Source: Bryopsis sp. KO-2023
Lineage: Eukaryota > Chlorophyta > Ulvophyceae > Bryopsidales > Bryopsidaceae
Assembly (NCBI GenBank): GCA_030272585.1
Contig: BSYQ01000002.1
Coordinates: forward strand, 1,054,001-1,118,000
Length of the DNA stretch: 64,000 bases
Reading direction: 5' to 3'
Part shown: one piece after another, positions 21,398 to 32,788 of the stretch
Position numbering within the stretch: position 1 is the stretch's first letter
How the letters are laid out: every line of letters starts with the position of its first letter
Notes under the pieces: model-generated
Told to the model about the DNA's origin: nothing
The model's database searches: none
What the model saw: only the letters and a program-made list of their open reading frames with translations
Made by a program: the position numbers and the translations under genes

Positions 21398-24157
21398 ACT
21401 CATGCCTCAACCTCCCCTGAGCTTGCACCTGTCAAATCTTATTTTCTTCCGTTACCCAACCCCCCCCCCCCCCCCTCCTGATTTTTCTCCTACAGCGCAG
21501 CTAACTCTATGCTCATGGTGATAACAGGCATTTCCCGAGGTAGTGGTGGCGATGGTGGCACTGGTGGTAAGCAAACAGATTGAGTTGAAACAAACCCAAG
21601 CTCCACCAGGATTTCTGGGCCTGAGATGTTAGAAGAACCACAGTCAAACTTAGGTTATGTGCAGCTGATTGCGTGTGTGTTTTTCTTGGCCTAAGATGTT
21701 CAAGTTCTACGAGCTGCGGTGGAGGCTTCTGTGACACAAGCTTCAGGTTGGTTAAGAATTTCAACAGCCTAAATTCTATTGTTGAGCAACTGAACAATTT
21801 TTACCCGCAGAGGAGCATCTCTTCCAAAGATTCCTCAATATTTATAACATTAATTCTCGTAGCACACCTGGTACATTTCCCAAGCTTATTTGAAGGTCTG
21901 ACGGTCTGTTGTCTTCTTTTCATGGATGCTAATGTACAGAATCCAGTACCCTTCTTGAGACTTTAAGAGACTCTCCCCCACCATCCACCCCTGCTCCTCC
22001 ACCATCCACGGCCACACCACCACCATCCACTCCTGCTCCACCACCAGCAACTCCTGCCCCTCCACCAGCTACCCCTGCTCCGCCACCCTCAACCCCAGCT
22101 CCACCCCCAGCGACCCCAGCGCCACCGCCATCTACTCCAGCGCCACCGCCATCAACTCCAACGCCACCGCCATCAACTCCAACGCCACCGCCATCAACTC
22201 CAACGCCACCGCCATTTACCCCTGCCCCACCTCCATCATCTCCAGCGCCACCGCCATCAACCCCTGCTCCCCCACCAGCTACCGTTGCTCCTCCACCATC
22301 AACACCTGCTCCGACACCATCTACTCCAACGCAACTGCCATCTACCCCTACCCCACCGCCATCTACCCCTGCCCCACCTCCATCAACCCCAATGCCGCCG
22401 CCATCCACTCCTGCCCCACCTCCATCAACTCCAGCGCCACCGCCATCAACCCCGGTCCCACCACCATCAACCCCAGAGCCACCTCCATCTACTCCGACGC
22501 CACCTCCATCAACCCCAGAGCCACCTCCATCTACTCCGACATCAACTCCAGCGCCACCGCCATCTACTCCAACGCCACCACCTTCTACCCCTGCTCCCCC
22601 ACCAGCTACCCCTGCTCCTCCACCATCCACGGCCACACCACCACCATCCACTCCTGCTCCCCCACCATCTTCTCCTGCTCCTCCACCATCAACCCCTGCT
22701 CCGCCACCATCTACTCCTGCTCCGCCACCATCTACTCCTGCTCCACCACCAGCTACTCCTGCTCCACCACCCGCTACCCCTGCTCCCCCACCATCTACTC
22801 CTGCTCCATCTACCTCTGCTCCACCACCATCTACTCCTGCTCCTCCACCAGCTACTCCTGCTCCTCCTCCAGCTACCCCAGCTCCACAGCCTGCTACCCC
22901 TGCTCCACCACCTGCTACCCCAGCTCCTCCTCCAGCTACCCCTGCTCCACCACCTGCTACCCCAGCTCCTCCTCCAGCTACCCCTGCTCCCCCACCAGCT
23001 ACCCCTGCTCCTCCACCTGCTACCCCTGCTCCACCGCCATCTACCCCAGCTCCACCACCAGCTACTCCTGCTCCACCGCCATCTACCCCTGCTCCTCCAC
23101 CATCAACCCCGGCTCCACCCCCAGCGACCCCTGCTCCACCGCCATCTACCCCAGCTCCGCCACCATCTACTCCTGCTCCCCCACCAGCTACCCCTGCTCC
23201 TCCACCTGCTACCCCTGCTCCACCGCCATCTACCCCAGCTCCCCCACCAGCTACTCCTGCTCCACCGCCATCTACCCCTGCTCCTCCACCATCAACCCCG
23301 GCTCCACCCCCAGCGACCCCTGCTCCACCGCCATCTACCCCAGCTCCACCACCATCTACTCCTGCTCCCCCACCAGCTACCCCTGTTCCTCCACCTGCTA
23401 CCCCTGCTCCACCGCCATCTACCCCAGCTCCACCACCAGCTACTCCTGCTCCACCGCCATCTACCCCTGCTCCTCCACCATCAACCCCGGCTCCACCCCC
23501 AGCGACCCCTGCTCCACCGCCATCTACCCCAGCTCCACCACCATCTACTCCTGCTCCCCCACCAGCTACCCCTGTTCCTCCACCTGCTACCCCTGCTCCA
23601 CCGCCATCTACTCCTGCTCCTCCTCCAGCTACCCCTGCTCCACCACCACCACCCGTAAACACCATTTGCCTGAATGCCTGCAGTTTCCGTTGTTCATCCA
23701 GTTCCTCTCTAAGGGATTATTGCACCATGGCGTGCAGTGCGGTAAGTTTACCAAATCAAGGAAGTTTCTTGCGACAGTTTCGCACACTGGGGTTGGGGAT
23801 ATGTTTTTTATAGGGACCACTTCTAAGGGGACCTTGACAAGTCACAGCGGTTCAGCATTATGCAATATGAATCGTGACCTCTGAGCCAAATCAACTGGGA
23901 TTATTCGAAGAAAATTCGTTCCAGACAATCCAGTTTGCTTGTGAAAGGAAAAATCAGCAAACCAAAAAATTTCTGTTGTGTTTCTTAATTTTGTGCAATC
24001 GAATCGGCCAGTCGTGAAAGTGTTTAATGCTTAAGACGTGCCATTTTTGCTTCGATTTTCAGTTTTTTTATTAATTTGGGTTTTTCTCCACTTCCAGGAC
24101 GCCACAGCCTCGAGTGGTACCGGACCTGCAGATATATTTGCAAATGATTTCTGTTAG
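20226..24157 (+). CDS. Secreted proline-rich (HRGP-like) protein G (8 exons)
   Basis: Exons 20226-20286, 20751-21014, 21283-21324, 21528-21566, 21696-21746, 21811-21870, 21940-23741 and 24098-24157 give 792 residues. The first seven exons all join in phase 1 and the last in phase 0; every junction stays open. Exon 1 is a signal peptide (Ala-Leu-Trp-Leu-Ala-Leu-Ala-Val-Leu-Leu). Exon 2 is rich in Gln-Gly-Asn-Gly repeats. Exon 7 encodes about 570 residues of Pro-Pro-Pro-(Ser/Ala)-Thr-Pro-Ala repeats, then a Cys tail (Cys-x3-Ala-Cys-x3-Cys-x9-Cys-x3-Cys). The composition and layout fit a hydroxyproline-rich, O-glycosylated wall or matrix protein; this is inferred from composition. The exon 2 acceptor is the weakest link: the site used by its paralog (ggcag) is mutated to ggcat here. 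Gly-rich frames on the opposite strand are shadows. Confidence 0.75.
23034..23600 (+). repeat. 189-bp higher-order repeat in the Pro-rich exon
   Basis: The block starting ccgccatctaccccagctcc recurs at 23034, 23223 and 23412, exactly 189 bp (63 codons) apart, with very few differences. It is a higher-order repeat made of 21-bp PPP(S/A)TPA units and points to recent unequal exchange or slippage. Confidence 0.9.
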
Positions 24158-24899
24158 TGATTTTGTCTCCTTGAAGTGAAAGTTGAAGGATGGGTGAGGT
24201 ACTACCAAAAAATTTCATTATGTTCTTGCTGATATTCTGATACATGCGGTTGCATGACCCCTATTACCCCCTCCAATTTACCCAAGGGATGCTTAGATTG
24301 GATGTTTCGTTCAGCTTCTATCACACATGCTTTTTAAAGTTGTGTAATTTTTTTTTGTGGTAAATGAATGATGGAAAGGAAAATCCAACGTGCCAAAGTC
24401 GTAGATGATAGTAATTGTTTTTTGAAGTGTTTTTAGATAGCCACGCTGGACGAGAAAGAGGGAAATTCTCCGGTTGTTTGTGTAAAAAACGATTTAAAAG
24501 AAACACGTTTTTCATCAATTTTTGTGTGGAAGGTTGCATCTATTGAACTGGACATGGTGGTACCAACTAACCAAAAGATCACAAGACATGCCAGGCCAGA
24601 GCCTATAGCATCAGGGGAAAGACACAAAGAAATGCCATGGTGGTTGCGTTCAATGTTTGAGCGTAACCTCGATTAAAGTGGTTTTCTCTTCATTCTCATT
24701 TGGTGGTGTCCAACCAAAATTATTACAATACATGTCAGGTCAGAGCCTATAGCCTATAACACCATTTCAAAACCTCTTTGCCCTTGAGTAATAATATAAT
24801 CACTACGAGAACAGCCCGGCTGTACGATACGTTTTTTGTATCGTATACGGTACACAACCGTACCGCATGCAATGGGTCAATCGCACGTTTTTACGATAC

Positions 24900-25060
24900 G
24901 TTTTTTGTATGGTATGACACCTGGAACGCACCGTACGATGTTTCGAGAGAAACGACGCATGTCGGCCGGAATGTAGCGTACGATGTTTTGAGAGAAATAT
25001 CGCACATTGGTTGGAATGTAGCGTACGCGATTTTGAGGGAAACGTTGATATCGCGATATC
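24900..25060 (+). repeat. Degenerate 45-bp tandem repeat
   Basis: Units begin aacgcaccgtacgatgtttc, aatgtagcgtacgatgtttt and aatgtagcgtacgcgatttt, each 45 bp after the last, with gagagaaa or gagggaaa in the middle. In one frame they give a 15-residue repeat (Asn-Val-Ala-Tyr-Asp-Val-Leu-Arg-Glu...). Related TACGATACGTTTTTTGTAT text lies just upstream. It is unclear whether this is coding. Confidence 0.75.
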
Positions 25061-25135
25061 ACTGTGCGATATCGCAGTAGGTGGAGTCGTGTCGTACACT
25101 GTTCACATAGAAACATGTGATTATATCAAGATTCA

Positions 25136-25183
25136 ATGATATCCAGGACTCGAACCTGGTTGGACTGCCACCTGGCATATCAT
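25136..25183 (-). other. 48-nt tRNA-like structure lacking an anticodon arm
   Basis: Read on the minus strand: a 7-bp stem ATGATAT/ATATCAT closes the structure, then a small hairpin (tgccaggtggca) in the D-arm position, then a perfect T arm CCAGG-TTCGAGT-CCTGG with a consensus B box (GGTTCGAGTCC). There is no anticodon arm. It could be a decayed tRNA, a tRNA-like small RNA or chance; see findings. Confidence 0.5.
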
Positions 25184-26363
25184 CTATACATTCTGCATTT
25201 TTTTACATGAAAAAAAAATACTCTATGGAACTCACACAATAAAAGATGCACTGCCCCCTAAGAGTTCACATGCATTTACCTAAACCTAGTCGAGAAGTGC
25301 GGCCTTGTCTTGTGCCTCCTGTTCAATTTTGATGGTTAGCTTTTTACATGAAGCCTGCATTGCCTCCCCGTGCTCCTTGGAAGTTGTCATGGCACAGAGA
25401 GCGTTGTTGCTCTCCTCCAGTCCACTTCCTTAAAAGGGACTAGGGCAGGATCTAGCACGAGGAGGAAAACCCTTTATATATATATATATATATATTTTCA
25501 CCTCATCGAAATTGATGGAGGGCATCCAAGAGACACGGCCTTCAAGAGGTGGTTTCCATTCACATCGCTCGGGTCTTGGTCCCTTCGCCGCTGGGTGTGC
25601 ATGTTGAGCGGCATGCTGCACCGCTTGTGAGTTGCACACATCCCAGGCTGCTTTCAACAGCGTCTTGAACGTAAAAAACACAAACTTACAACGTGCGAAA
25701 GTTAAGGTCAATTCTTTCACACTCTTCTAGGATTTCGGAGAAACAGAAGGTACATACAAAACCTAGTCAAAAGCATCCCTCCAATCATGGTGTGGAAACC
25801 CACACTCTTCTTCGCAAAAAAGAAGTCTGCCGATGGCTGGCTGTGTTGTACCACTAAATATCTGTGGATGTTGGGGCTGCCTCATAGAATCTAAGACTCG
25901 TGGCCGTAGCTCTATAAATTCCCGCTCAACCACGTTGCGACCCAAGATCTCCTTGCAACAGAATGTTTCCCACGGATTGGAGGAAAGTTCTCATTCACGA
26001 CGCCCGTTCTTCACAACGAGACCCGACTCTGGATAGGGCACGCACCTGGAAAAATAGCTAGAGATATGAAGAACAGGAATGTCAAGTCACTGAGATCTTC
26101 CCCAGTTGGGAAGATCCCCAGTGCAACCTCGTCTGACTTTGACCCAATCTGTCATTCCTAAACCTCCATAGCGAAACCAATTGGCCTCCCAGGGGCTTTT
26201 TTTTTGCTACACGACGAAGTAACCAGAACTTTTCCGATAACGCACCACTTGCGTGAATGACAGCCATAGCAATCGCAGCGCCACAAGCCATGGCCAAGTC
26301 CATATCTCTGACGAGAGGAGTCACTGACGGAATGAAACACAAAAAACTTGCTTTGCAGAAGGG

Positions 26364-26720
26364 ATGGGAGGTGCTGGGAACCAAACAAGGCAAGTCGGTA
26401 CACCCCTCGAAAAGCAAAACGGTACGTCGATTGAGGTAGCGACGAGTTCAAAGAGTGTAGCTAGGGAAGTGGTTGGTCGGATGGAGACTACTCTAAATCC
26501 AAAGTGGCGCTTGACTCCTGCCGAACCCATGACCCTCTGTCGTTGTGATTTTTATGTCGCAACGTTCATTGGTAAGGTGGTCAGTAGAGAGGGTTCGGGA
26601 TATTTTGCAAAAGTAGATCTTGTTCTGGCAGGAGACTACAAACTTCTGAATGGAATGAAAACACCTCATGCCCGTAAAATAAAAGTACTATCAACAAATA
26701 ACGTGCCCTACAACCTTTAA
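26364..26720 (+). CDS. Hypothetical 118-aa open frame
   Basis: An isolated open frame with mixed, non-repetitive composition (for example Cys-Arg-Cys-Asp-Phe-Tyr-Val-Ala-Thr-Phe-Ile-Gly-Lys). No signal peptide, domain or partner exon is recognised. Its length is only modestly above chance for this base composition. Confidence 0.25.
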   Translation: MGGAGNQTRQVGTPLEKQNGTSIEVATSSKSVAREVVGRMETTLNPKWRLTPAEPMTLCRCDFYVATFIGKVVSREGSGYFAKVDLVLAGDYKLLNGMKTPHARKIKVLSTNNVPYNL

Positions 26721-27257
26721 TCTTCTATTTTGAAATAAAACAGAAAATGGGAACTCTGAAAGTAATAACAATCCTGGTCTTTACTGAAAAATAAAGAAAG
26801 CAAGAATCGTTTCTTTAACCAGTTGTGTTTGTTGGACACACTAAGAAAAACAAGAGATCTTAAAACAAGGGAGGCAGAATTTTTCCAGTGAATTTCAAAA
26901 AACAAGCTGCCCATGTTTGTTTTTTTTCACCACGACCCCAAAACAATAAGAAATCTCTTGAAACAGAACTAAACAACAAATTATGATGGGGAACTGAAAA
27001 ATAGGACAAAAAAATTTCCTTCTCTTGAACAGAAATAAATGTCACAAAAATGAAATCAGAAGGCAACAAAAAAATAATCACAAATAGTGTGTGTACCTTG
27101 TTCTCGGCCAATTGAAATTGAAAAATTTTGAGCAAAACAAACAAAGAAAAGTATGGCCATTCACAAATTCGTATACTCAAGTGTCTACCGGTGGTCCACT
27201 ATATTGCTTCACCTCCTTTATGCCATGCACATATGATATGGCGTTCCCCCAATTCGT

Positions 27258-30200
27258 TGGGGTAGTGGGGGTCATGCAACGGTATGTATCAGCATGTTAG
27301 CAAGAACTTGAAGGAATTTTTTGATATTACCTCACCCATCCTTCGCCTTTCATTCCAACAAACAAAAATTATCTTCAAATGCTTGCGCGCAAGAATTTGT
27401 GCAATTCCCAAATTTGTCCGGGCTTCGCTGAACTGCAAGTGGAAAAAAAACCCAAATCAATAAAAAATGAAAATCGAAGCTACACTGGCCCGTTTTCCCG
27501 ATTGACAACTTTCATCATGACCAGCAAATTTGATAACGCAGAATTGGGAACAGAACAAAAGTTTTTTCGGTTGCTGATTTTTTTGTCCACAAGCAACGTG
27601 GATTGTCTCAAAACGAGTTTTTCTTCGAATAGTCCATTTTATTTAGCTTAGAGATCATGTTGATAACTTGTGAAACGCCTGAGTCTCTAGCCACACATAG
27701 CGCATAATGTCGAGCCGTTGTGACTTGTCGAAGTCCCCAGATATATGTGCCAATAAAAACAAATCCCCAACCCCACTGTGCTAAGCTTTCGCAAAAGCTT
27801 CCTTGATTTTGGAAACGTACCTTATTGCACTCCTCAAAGCAGGAAAAAAGTGGATTAGAAAGACAGCGTCCCATGCAGGCTGTCGTGCAAAAGTTGACTG
27901 GGGGGGGGGGGTGCCGGAGTAGCAGGTGGAGGAGCAGGGGTAGAGGGTGGTGGTGGTGGAGCTGGGGTAGAGGGTGGTGGCGCCGGAGTGCTTGGGGGTG
28001 GAGGAGGAGGGGTGCTTGGGGGTGGAGGAGGTGGAGTGCTTGGAGGTGGAGGTGCAGGAGTGCTGGGTGGGGGAGGAGCAGGAGTGCTTGGAGGTGGAGG
28101 AGCAGGAGCGGTTGGCGGGGGAGGTGCAGGAGTGCAGGAGTGCTGGGTGGGGGAGGTGCCGGAGTGCTTGGAGGTGGAGGAGCAGGCGTGCTTGGAGGCG
28201 GAGGCGCTGGCGTCCTTGGAGGGGGAGGAGGTGGAGTGACTGGAGGGGGAGGAGCTGGAGTGGTTGGAGGTGGAGGAGCTGGCGTTGATGGAGGTGGAGG
28301 AGCAGGGGTGGTTGGAGGTGGAGAAGCCGGAGTGGCTGGGGGTGGAGAAGCCGGAGTTGCTGATGGGGGAGGAGCCGGAGTGGTTGGAGGTGGAGGAGCA
28401 GGGGTGGTTGGCGGGGGCGGTGCAGGGGTGGTTGGGGGGGGAGGAGCTGGCGTTGATGGAGGGGGAGCAGGGGTGGCTGGAGGCGGAGGAGCTGGCGTGC
28501 TTGGAGGGGGAGGAGCAGGGGTGGCTGGAGGCGGAGGAGCTGGTGTGCTTGGAGGGGGAGGTGCTGGCGTTGATGGGGGTGGAGGTGCTGGCGTCCTTGG
28601 AGGGGGAGGAGGGGGAGTTCTGGGTGGGGGAGGAGCCGGAGTGGTTGGAGGTGGAGGAGCTCGCGTTGGTGGAGGTGGAGGTGCCGGAGTGGCTGGGGGT
28701 GGAGCAGCCGGAGTTGCTGATGGGGAAGGAGCTGGAGTGACTGGTGGGGGAGGAGCAGGGGTGGTTGGAGGTGGAGAAGCAGCGGTGGTTGGAGGTGGAG
28801 GAGCCGGAGTTGCTGGTGGGGGAGGAGCTGGAGTGGCTGGGGGTGGGGGAGCCGGAGTGACTGGGGGTGGTGGTGCAGGGGTAGAGGGTGGTGGTGCCAG
28901 GGTAGCAGGTGGAGGAGCAGGAGTAGAGGGTGGTGGTGCCGGAGTGGATGGTGGAGGTCCTCTTAAAGTCTCAATAAGGGCACTTGATGCGGTACCTAAA
29001 CAGGAAAATCAGCAACAACACAGAAAGCCTTCTGTATGGAATGCATATAACTCGTTCACCTCACAACATAATGCCAATTGATTAGGAGAAGAACCTTGTT
29101 GGAACCCCCCCTTCTTTTGGCCCCATCAGTAGACTGATTTTTAAACTGCCACGTGCACTGGCCTGCTAGCAGTTGGAGTCCTTCTAATCCATAAATCATA
29201 TAAAGCTGGTACCAAAACATGCATCTGTCAATGATGCTAAGTCTGACTTACTTGGGTCCTTCAGTCTGTCATCAGACTGCAGCAAGGCACCGTTCAGCTT
29301 GTCAAGCTTGCTGTCACCCTGAGTACCAAACCTCTGGTTCAAACGCTGCCTTATGCCATTGTTCTGATTATCGACCTGGCCATTTCCTTGACTAACACCT
29401 CGAAAAATGCCTCGACCAGTGCCCATACCATTGCCTTGAATGCCTAGACGTCCATTGGCTTGAATTCCTAGACGTTCATTGCCCAGACCATTTTCTTGAT
29501 TGCCTATACCATTGCCCTGTTGGGTCCCTAGACCCTGCCGCGGACCATCCCGGCGACCATCCAGCAGGTCCTTCCTGAGGGCTTCAGTCGGCGATTTCCC
29601 TGCCTCGCCTATTGTTTACCCCCACAGAACAAAGTGGTCAGAATCAGAGCAGAAGACCCCCTCCCCAGAATGGGGGCCGTCACATTCAGGAAGCAGTGTC
29701 GTACATTTATGCCTGTCCCCACTGAATCGTGGAATGGGGGGTGTGGGTGTTGAGAATCGCGCAGGATACGTTTTTTTTGGACGCCTTCCTACGACAGCGT
29801 TCTCCGACACTTGTCTGCCCCTCGCGACGACCTTCCTGCGTTTTCCTCCAAAGGAATCAGCCCTTCACCCTGCGTTAACGGGGGTAGGTCGGCTTGTTCG
29901 AAGGCACTGCTGCTTCTCAGGTTCCATCATTTCACAGCAAGACGCGTTAGGCACTGCCGGAGCGAACAGCGTGGGGAGGAGGGGGATCGTGCACGGAGAA
30001 TTCCGAACGACAATACATCGAAAGTGGTGCGTGAGTGCTTCCGTGGCGCCACGAAAGTAACGGGGAGCGAAAAAAAACGTAACCCGTCAAGAAAGTTTCC
30101 ATGCCTGTCGAAACAGCTGCGTTACCTGAGTGAGCGGCGAGCAACACAGAAAACGCTACCCACAGCGCGGACTGGTTGGAACCCATCTTCCCTTTCGCTT

Positions 30201-30508
30201 TTTTTTTTCCGAGGCGCCCGGAAACACGTGTATATAACAAGCACCCTTCACTCCTTGCTCCCCGTGGTTTCCTTGCAACCAGTGCCTGTTGCTGTTTCGT
30301 GGTAAAAGACCACGCGTTCTTCCAACGACTACGCAGTTCGCACTGTACATAAGCCCCCAGGCCTTAGTCATGGAGAAGCTGTGGCGAGGGAAAATTCAAA
30401 TGCTATGGTTCGGCCGTTCCGCTCCACAGCATATTACTCTCAGCAGGTCAACGATCGAGGCGGCTCGCATGGGCAGCCGTGGCTCGCTGACTTTCCAGTT
30501 GATTTCAC
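27258..30508 (-). repeat. Inverted duplication, right arm
   Basis: The partner of 19868-24265 in opposite orientation, so the two genes converge tail to tail. Compared with the left arm it lacks the segment holding exons 3-6 (only about 255 bp separate its exon 2 from its Pro-rich exon, against 925 bp). Confidence 0.85.
27289..30186 (-). CDS. Secreted proline-rich (HRGP-like) protein H (4 exons)
   Basis: Exons on the minus strand are 30126-30186, 29252-29599, 27821-28995 and 27289-27432, giving 575 residues. Exon 1 is a signal peptide almost identical to that of gene G. Exon 2 (Gln-Gly-Asn-Gly repeats, Lys-Asp-Leu-Leu-Asp-Gly-Arg-Arg-Asp-Gly) uses an intact ggcag acceptor. Exon 3 starts with the shared Leu-(I)-Glu-Thr-Leu-Arg, then Pro4-(S/A/T)-Thr-Pro-Ala repeats, then the Cys tail (Cys-x3-Ala-Cys-x3-Cys-x8-Cys-x3-Cys). 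An 8-bp tandem duplication (28128-28143) throws the repeat out of the Pro frame, and a C12 run (27900-27911) returns it to frame just before the Cys tail; about 75 codons between read His/Leu-rich. No stop is created. The last exon no longer matches the C-terminus of G. A wall or matrix role is inferred. Confidence 0.6.
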
Positions 30509-32700
30509 GTGCGACAATTCAACAGCTCAGCGTTGATAGTTAGGTTTTTCTTTGGAACGGTGGGATTTTCATTGTCCAGGGAGCTTTCTTTTGGGTGGGT
30601 TTTCTTTTTGTTGTTCTTATTTTCTATTACTCTGGCATTATGGGGGGTGATGGCCTCTTGTTGCCATAATTGATTTATTGATTGATAGTTAGGTTGGAGG
30701 TGTGGTGACCAGCGTATTTTTTTTTCAATGTATTGGGCCCAAAGTCGCCCTGAATTTGGCAATTTCAAATCATTGTGGCCCCAATTCGTCCAAAACAAAT
30801 TTGATTGTGGCCGCAACTTCAAAAACACAAATTGCAAGCTTGTTTTTAATATGGTGTTGGGCTGAAGATTCTGCGAGACTAAGGGAGACAGTCAGTTCGT
30901 TGGATGTGGTGTGAGGAGTCATAGTTGTAACTGATAGTCATAGCTTAGTAAAGGGGATCGGGAAGGATAAGGAGGTGTCTGTGAGAGGAGGAACTGACTC
31001 TTGTGAAAGTTTGGAAGCAACTTTGTGTCTCGAGAGTCTTACGGTGGCATTTATTTAATGCAGTTGGTTTTTATTCCTATGAAATCTCGATTCATTTCTT
31101 GGATGTAGCCCTTGGCATTGCACACTTTGGGTGGATGTGGCCCTTTTTTGGCCCCAAAGTTAATTTGTATTGTCTTATACAACTGTCACTCCGAACCCTA
31201 CAACTCCGAGAAATTCTAGAGTCTTAAAGTTGATTTGTTCGGAAAAGTTAAGATAGAGCTCGGAGCCTGCTCCTTCTCATATTTGGCTGCAAATAATTCA
31301 CTTTGCCATGAAGAGCCAAGGCCTTGACCAATAATTAACACCAAAAATTTCACGAGACATGCCAGGTCAGAGCCTATAGCATCGGGGGAATACAAAGAGG
31401 AAACCCCCTGGAGCTCAGGCGCCACCAATCCACGAATGTTGTTGTGTTGTGTTGTTTTGTTTTGTTTTGTTTTGTTTTGTTTTGTTTTGTTTTGTTTTGT
31501 TTTGTTTTGTTTTGTTTTGTTTTGTTTTGTTTTGTTTTGTTTTGTTTTGTTTTGTTTTGTTTTGTTTTATAGCGAATTTTGCAATGGCAATCATATATCG
31601 CCAGCGATCGGTTTTCGTCGCGAACCTGTGATTCCAATCATCGACGATTGGCACTGTCCCGACTGAAGCACAGAATAACGACCTTTTGTGGCGCTAATTT
31701 TCAAAAGAAAAATGTTCAAAAGCCACTCAAAGAAGCGTGGAAAAAGAGCGATCAAATTTAGGTCAGGGGACGTAAATTTAGCGGTATCTAGGAACTCTTG
31801 TCTCAGTTGCCCCCCGTGCGCTGCTAGGCAGAAAACAAAAATGGCGGAAATAAGAAACCTCGAATATCATAGTGCAAGACAAGGATCCACGCGCGTTTGT
31901 TCGATTTTCCGACCACCATTTTCTCGCGGATAAACACCAAGCGCTCACCACCGTTTTTGACAAAAGCGCCTGTCTTGTGGTAAAAGTTTTGGTTGTTGGC
32001 TTGGTTGGTTGCATAAAGGACGCCTTTGAGCTGGGGAAAGTGGAACTCAGATGGCGGCTGTTGAAATCAGCGTTGATGCTTGGCTCACTAATCTGCTGCG
32101 AGTGGTGCGTGTGGAAAAAAAGAGTGAAATTTTTGGAAAGGTAGAGTTAGGGGATTGAATCTAAGATCTTAGAGAGTCGATGTATATATGCTTTGATTCT
32201 GGTTTGGAGGAATTGACGGTTAAAAATAAAGGAGAGGAGGTTCAAGGTCATTTGGGTTGAATTGTATTGATTCCAGTTTGGGTTACGGTTGGGGAGTTGG
32301 GACCAAATGTTGATTGGGAAAAGTCACGAATGTTGTGACGACAATGGGGATACAAAAGGGATATTATTGTGTGGTGTTGTTATCTGGCCAGCCGGCCTTT
32401 GGTGTTCTGTATACCCTCTTATACCACTAGTTTTTATAGTGCGCGCGCAAGATGCTGCCGGCTCCCGCCTGGTAGGTCTTGTGATATTTTTGGTTGTTGG
32501 GCGATTTTGGGGAAACCTAAAATCAATGTGTCAGACCAGGGGTACTGACGCACTCGGAGACACCGCTGCCGCAATATTGCTTAGTCACTACCAGCAGTGC
32601 CATGGATGTCAGACTCCATTGAATGTCTGTCAAACACCAAGGGCAGCCAAACCATGAGTCAACACGTCTCGACCAATCGTAACGTGGGACTGTCATGGCG
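30509..32700. other. Intergenic with dispersed repeats and TTTTG microsatellite
   Basis: No gene is seen. Copies of the dispersed 55-bp repeat lie at 31341-31388 (minus) and 32452-32501 (plus). A (TTTTG)n run of about 115 bp lies at 31454-31568; the Lys-Gln-Asn-Lys-Thr and Phe-Val-Leu-Phe-Cys open frames over it are artefacts. Confidence 0.5.
31454..31568 (+). repeat. (TTTTG)n microsatellite
   Basis: About 23 perfect pentanucleotide units, opening from shorter ttg/ttgtg text. Confidence 0.97.
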
Positions 32701-32701
32701 T

Positions 32702-32788
32702 TACGTCAGCACATAGATCTCATGACAAAAAAGGCCGTTGGCCTAATCCCCCGTACGGCGATCTTTCGTCGCCTTCTGTTATACATAC
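32702..32788 (+). promoter_or_regulatory. Conserved promoter of the secreted peptide gene at 32.9 kb
   Basis: TACGTCAG (32702-32709) lies 199 bp before the ATG, atcccccgtacggcgatctttcg lies at 32746-32768 and a TATA-like TTATACATAC at 32779-32788 lies about 120 bp before the ATG. Further matches to the promoter at 14.4 kb run to the ATG (agcatttccacagcacaacg, tttgctcgtagc). Confidence 0.8.

Larger units (their letters stand above)
19868..24265 (+). repeat. Inverted duplication, left arm
   Basis: This arm aligns with the reverse complement of about 27258-30508 over the promoter region, signal exon, Q/N/G-rich exon, Pro-rich exon, last intron and 3' flank. Clear blocks are gtggagcggaacggccg (near 19944), ggttgcaaggaaaccacggg (near 20136) and the 3' flank ggatgggtgaggta (near 24188). 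The right arm is about 1.1 kb shorter, partly because four small exons and part of the Pro-rich repeat are missing there. Confidence 0.85.
24266..27257. other. Spacer between the arms of the inverted duplication
   Basis: About 3 kb. It holds two inverted copies of the dispersed 55-bp repeat (24562-24618 and 24709-24764), a run of degenerate 45-bp repeats (about 24900-25060), a 48-nt tRNA-like hairpin set (25136-25183), a TA microsatellite (25476-25495) and an isolated open frame at 26364-26720. No gene is firmly supported. Confidence 0.5.

Noticed and set aside
22285-23658. 457-codon His/Leu/Pro-rich open frame on the plus strand
   Set aside because: Out-of-frame reading of the same Pro repeat as gene G; no splice or signal support.
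21929-23665. 578-codon Gly-rich open frame on the minus strand
   Set aside because: It is the complement of the PPP(S/A)TPA repeat of gene G. The plus-strand Pro frame has a signal exon, matching phases and a Cys tail shared with gene H; the Gly frame has none.
27825-29081. 418-codon Gly-rich open frame on the plus strand
   Set aside because: Shadow of the Pro-rich exon of gene H on the minus strand, for the same reasons.
31415-31654. Lys-Gln-Asn-Lys-Thr repeat protein
   Set aside because: Direct reading of the (TTTTG)n microsatellite.
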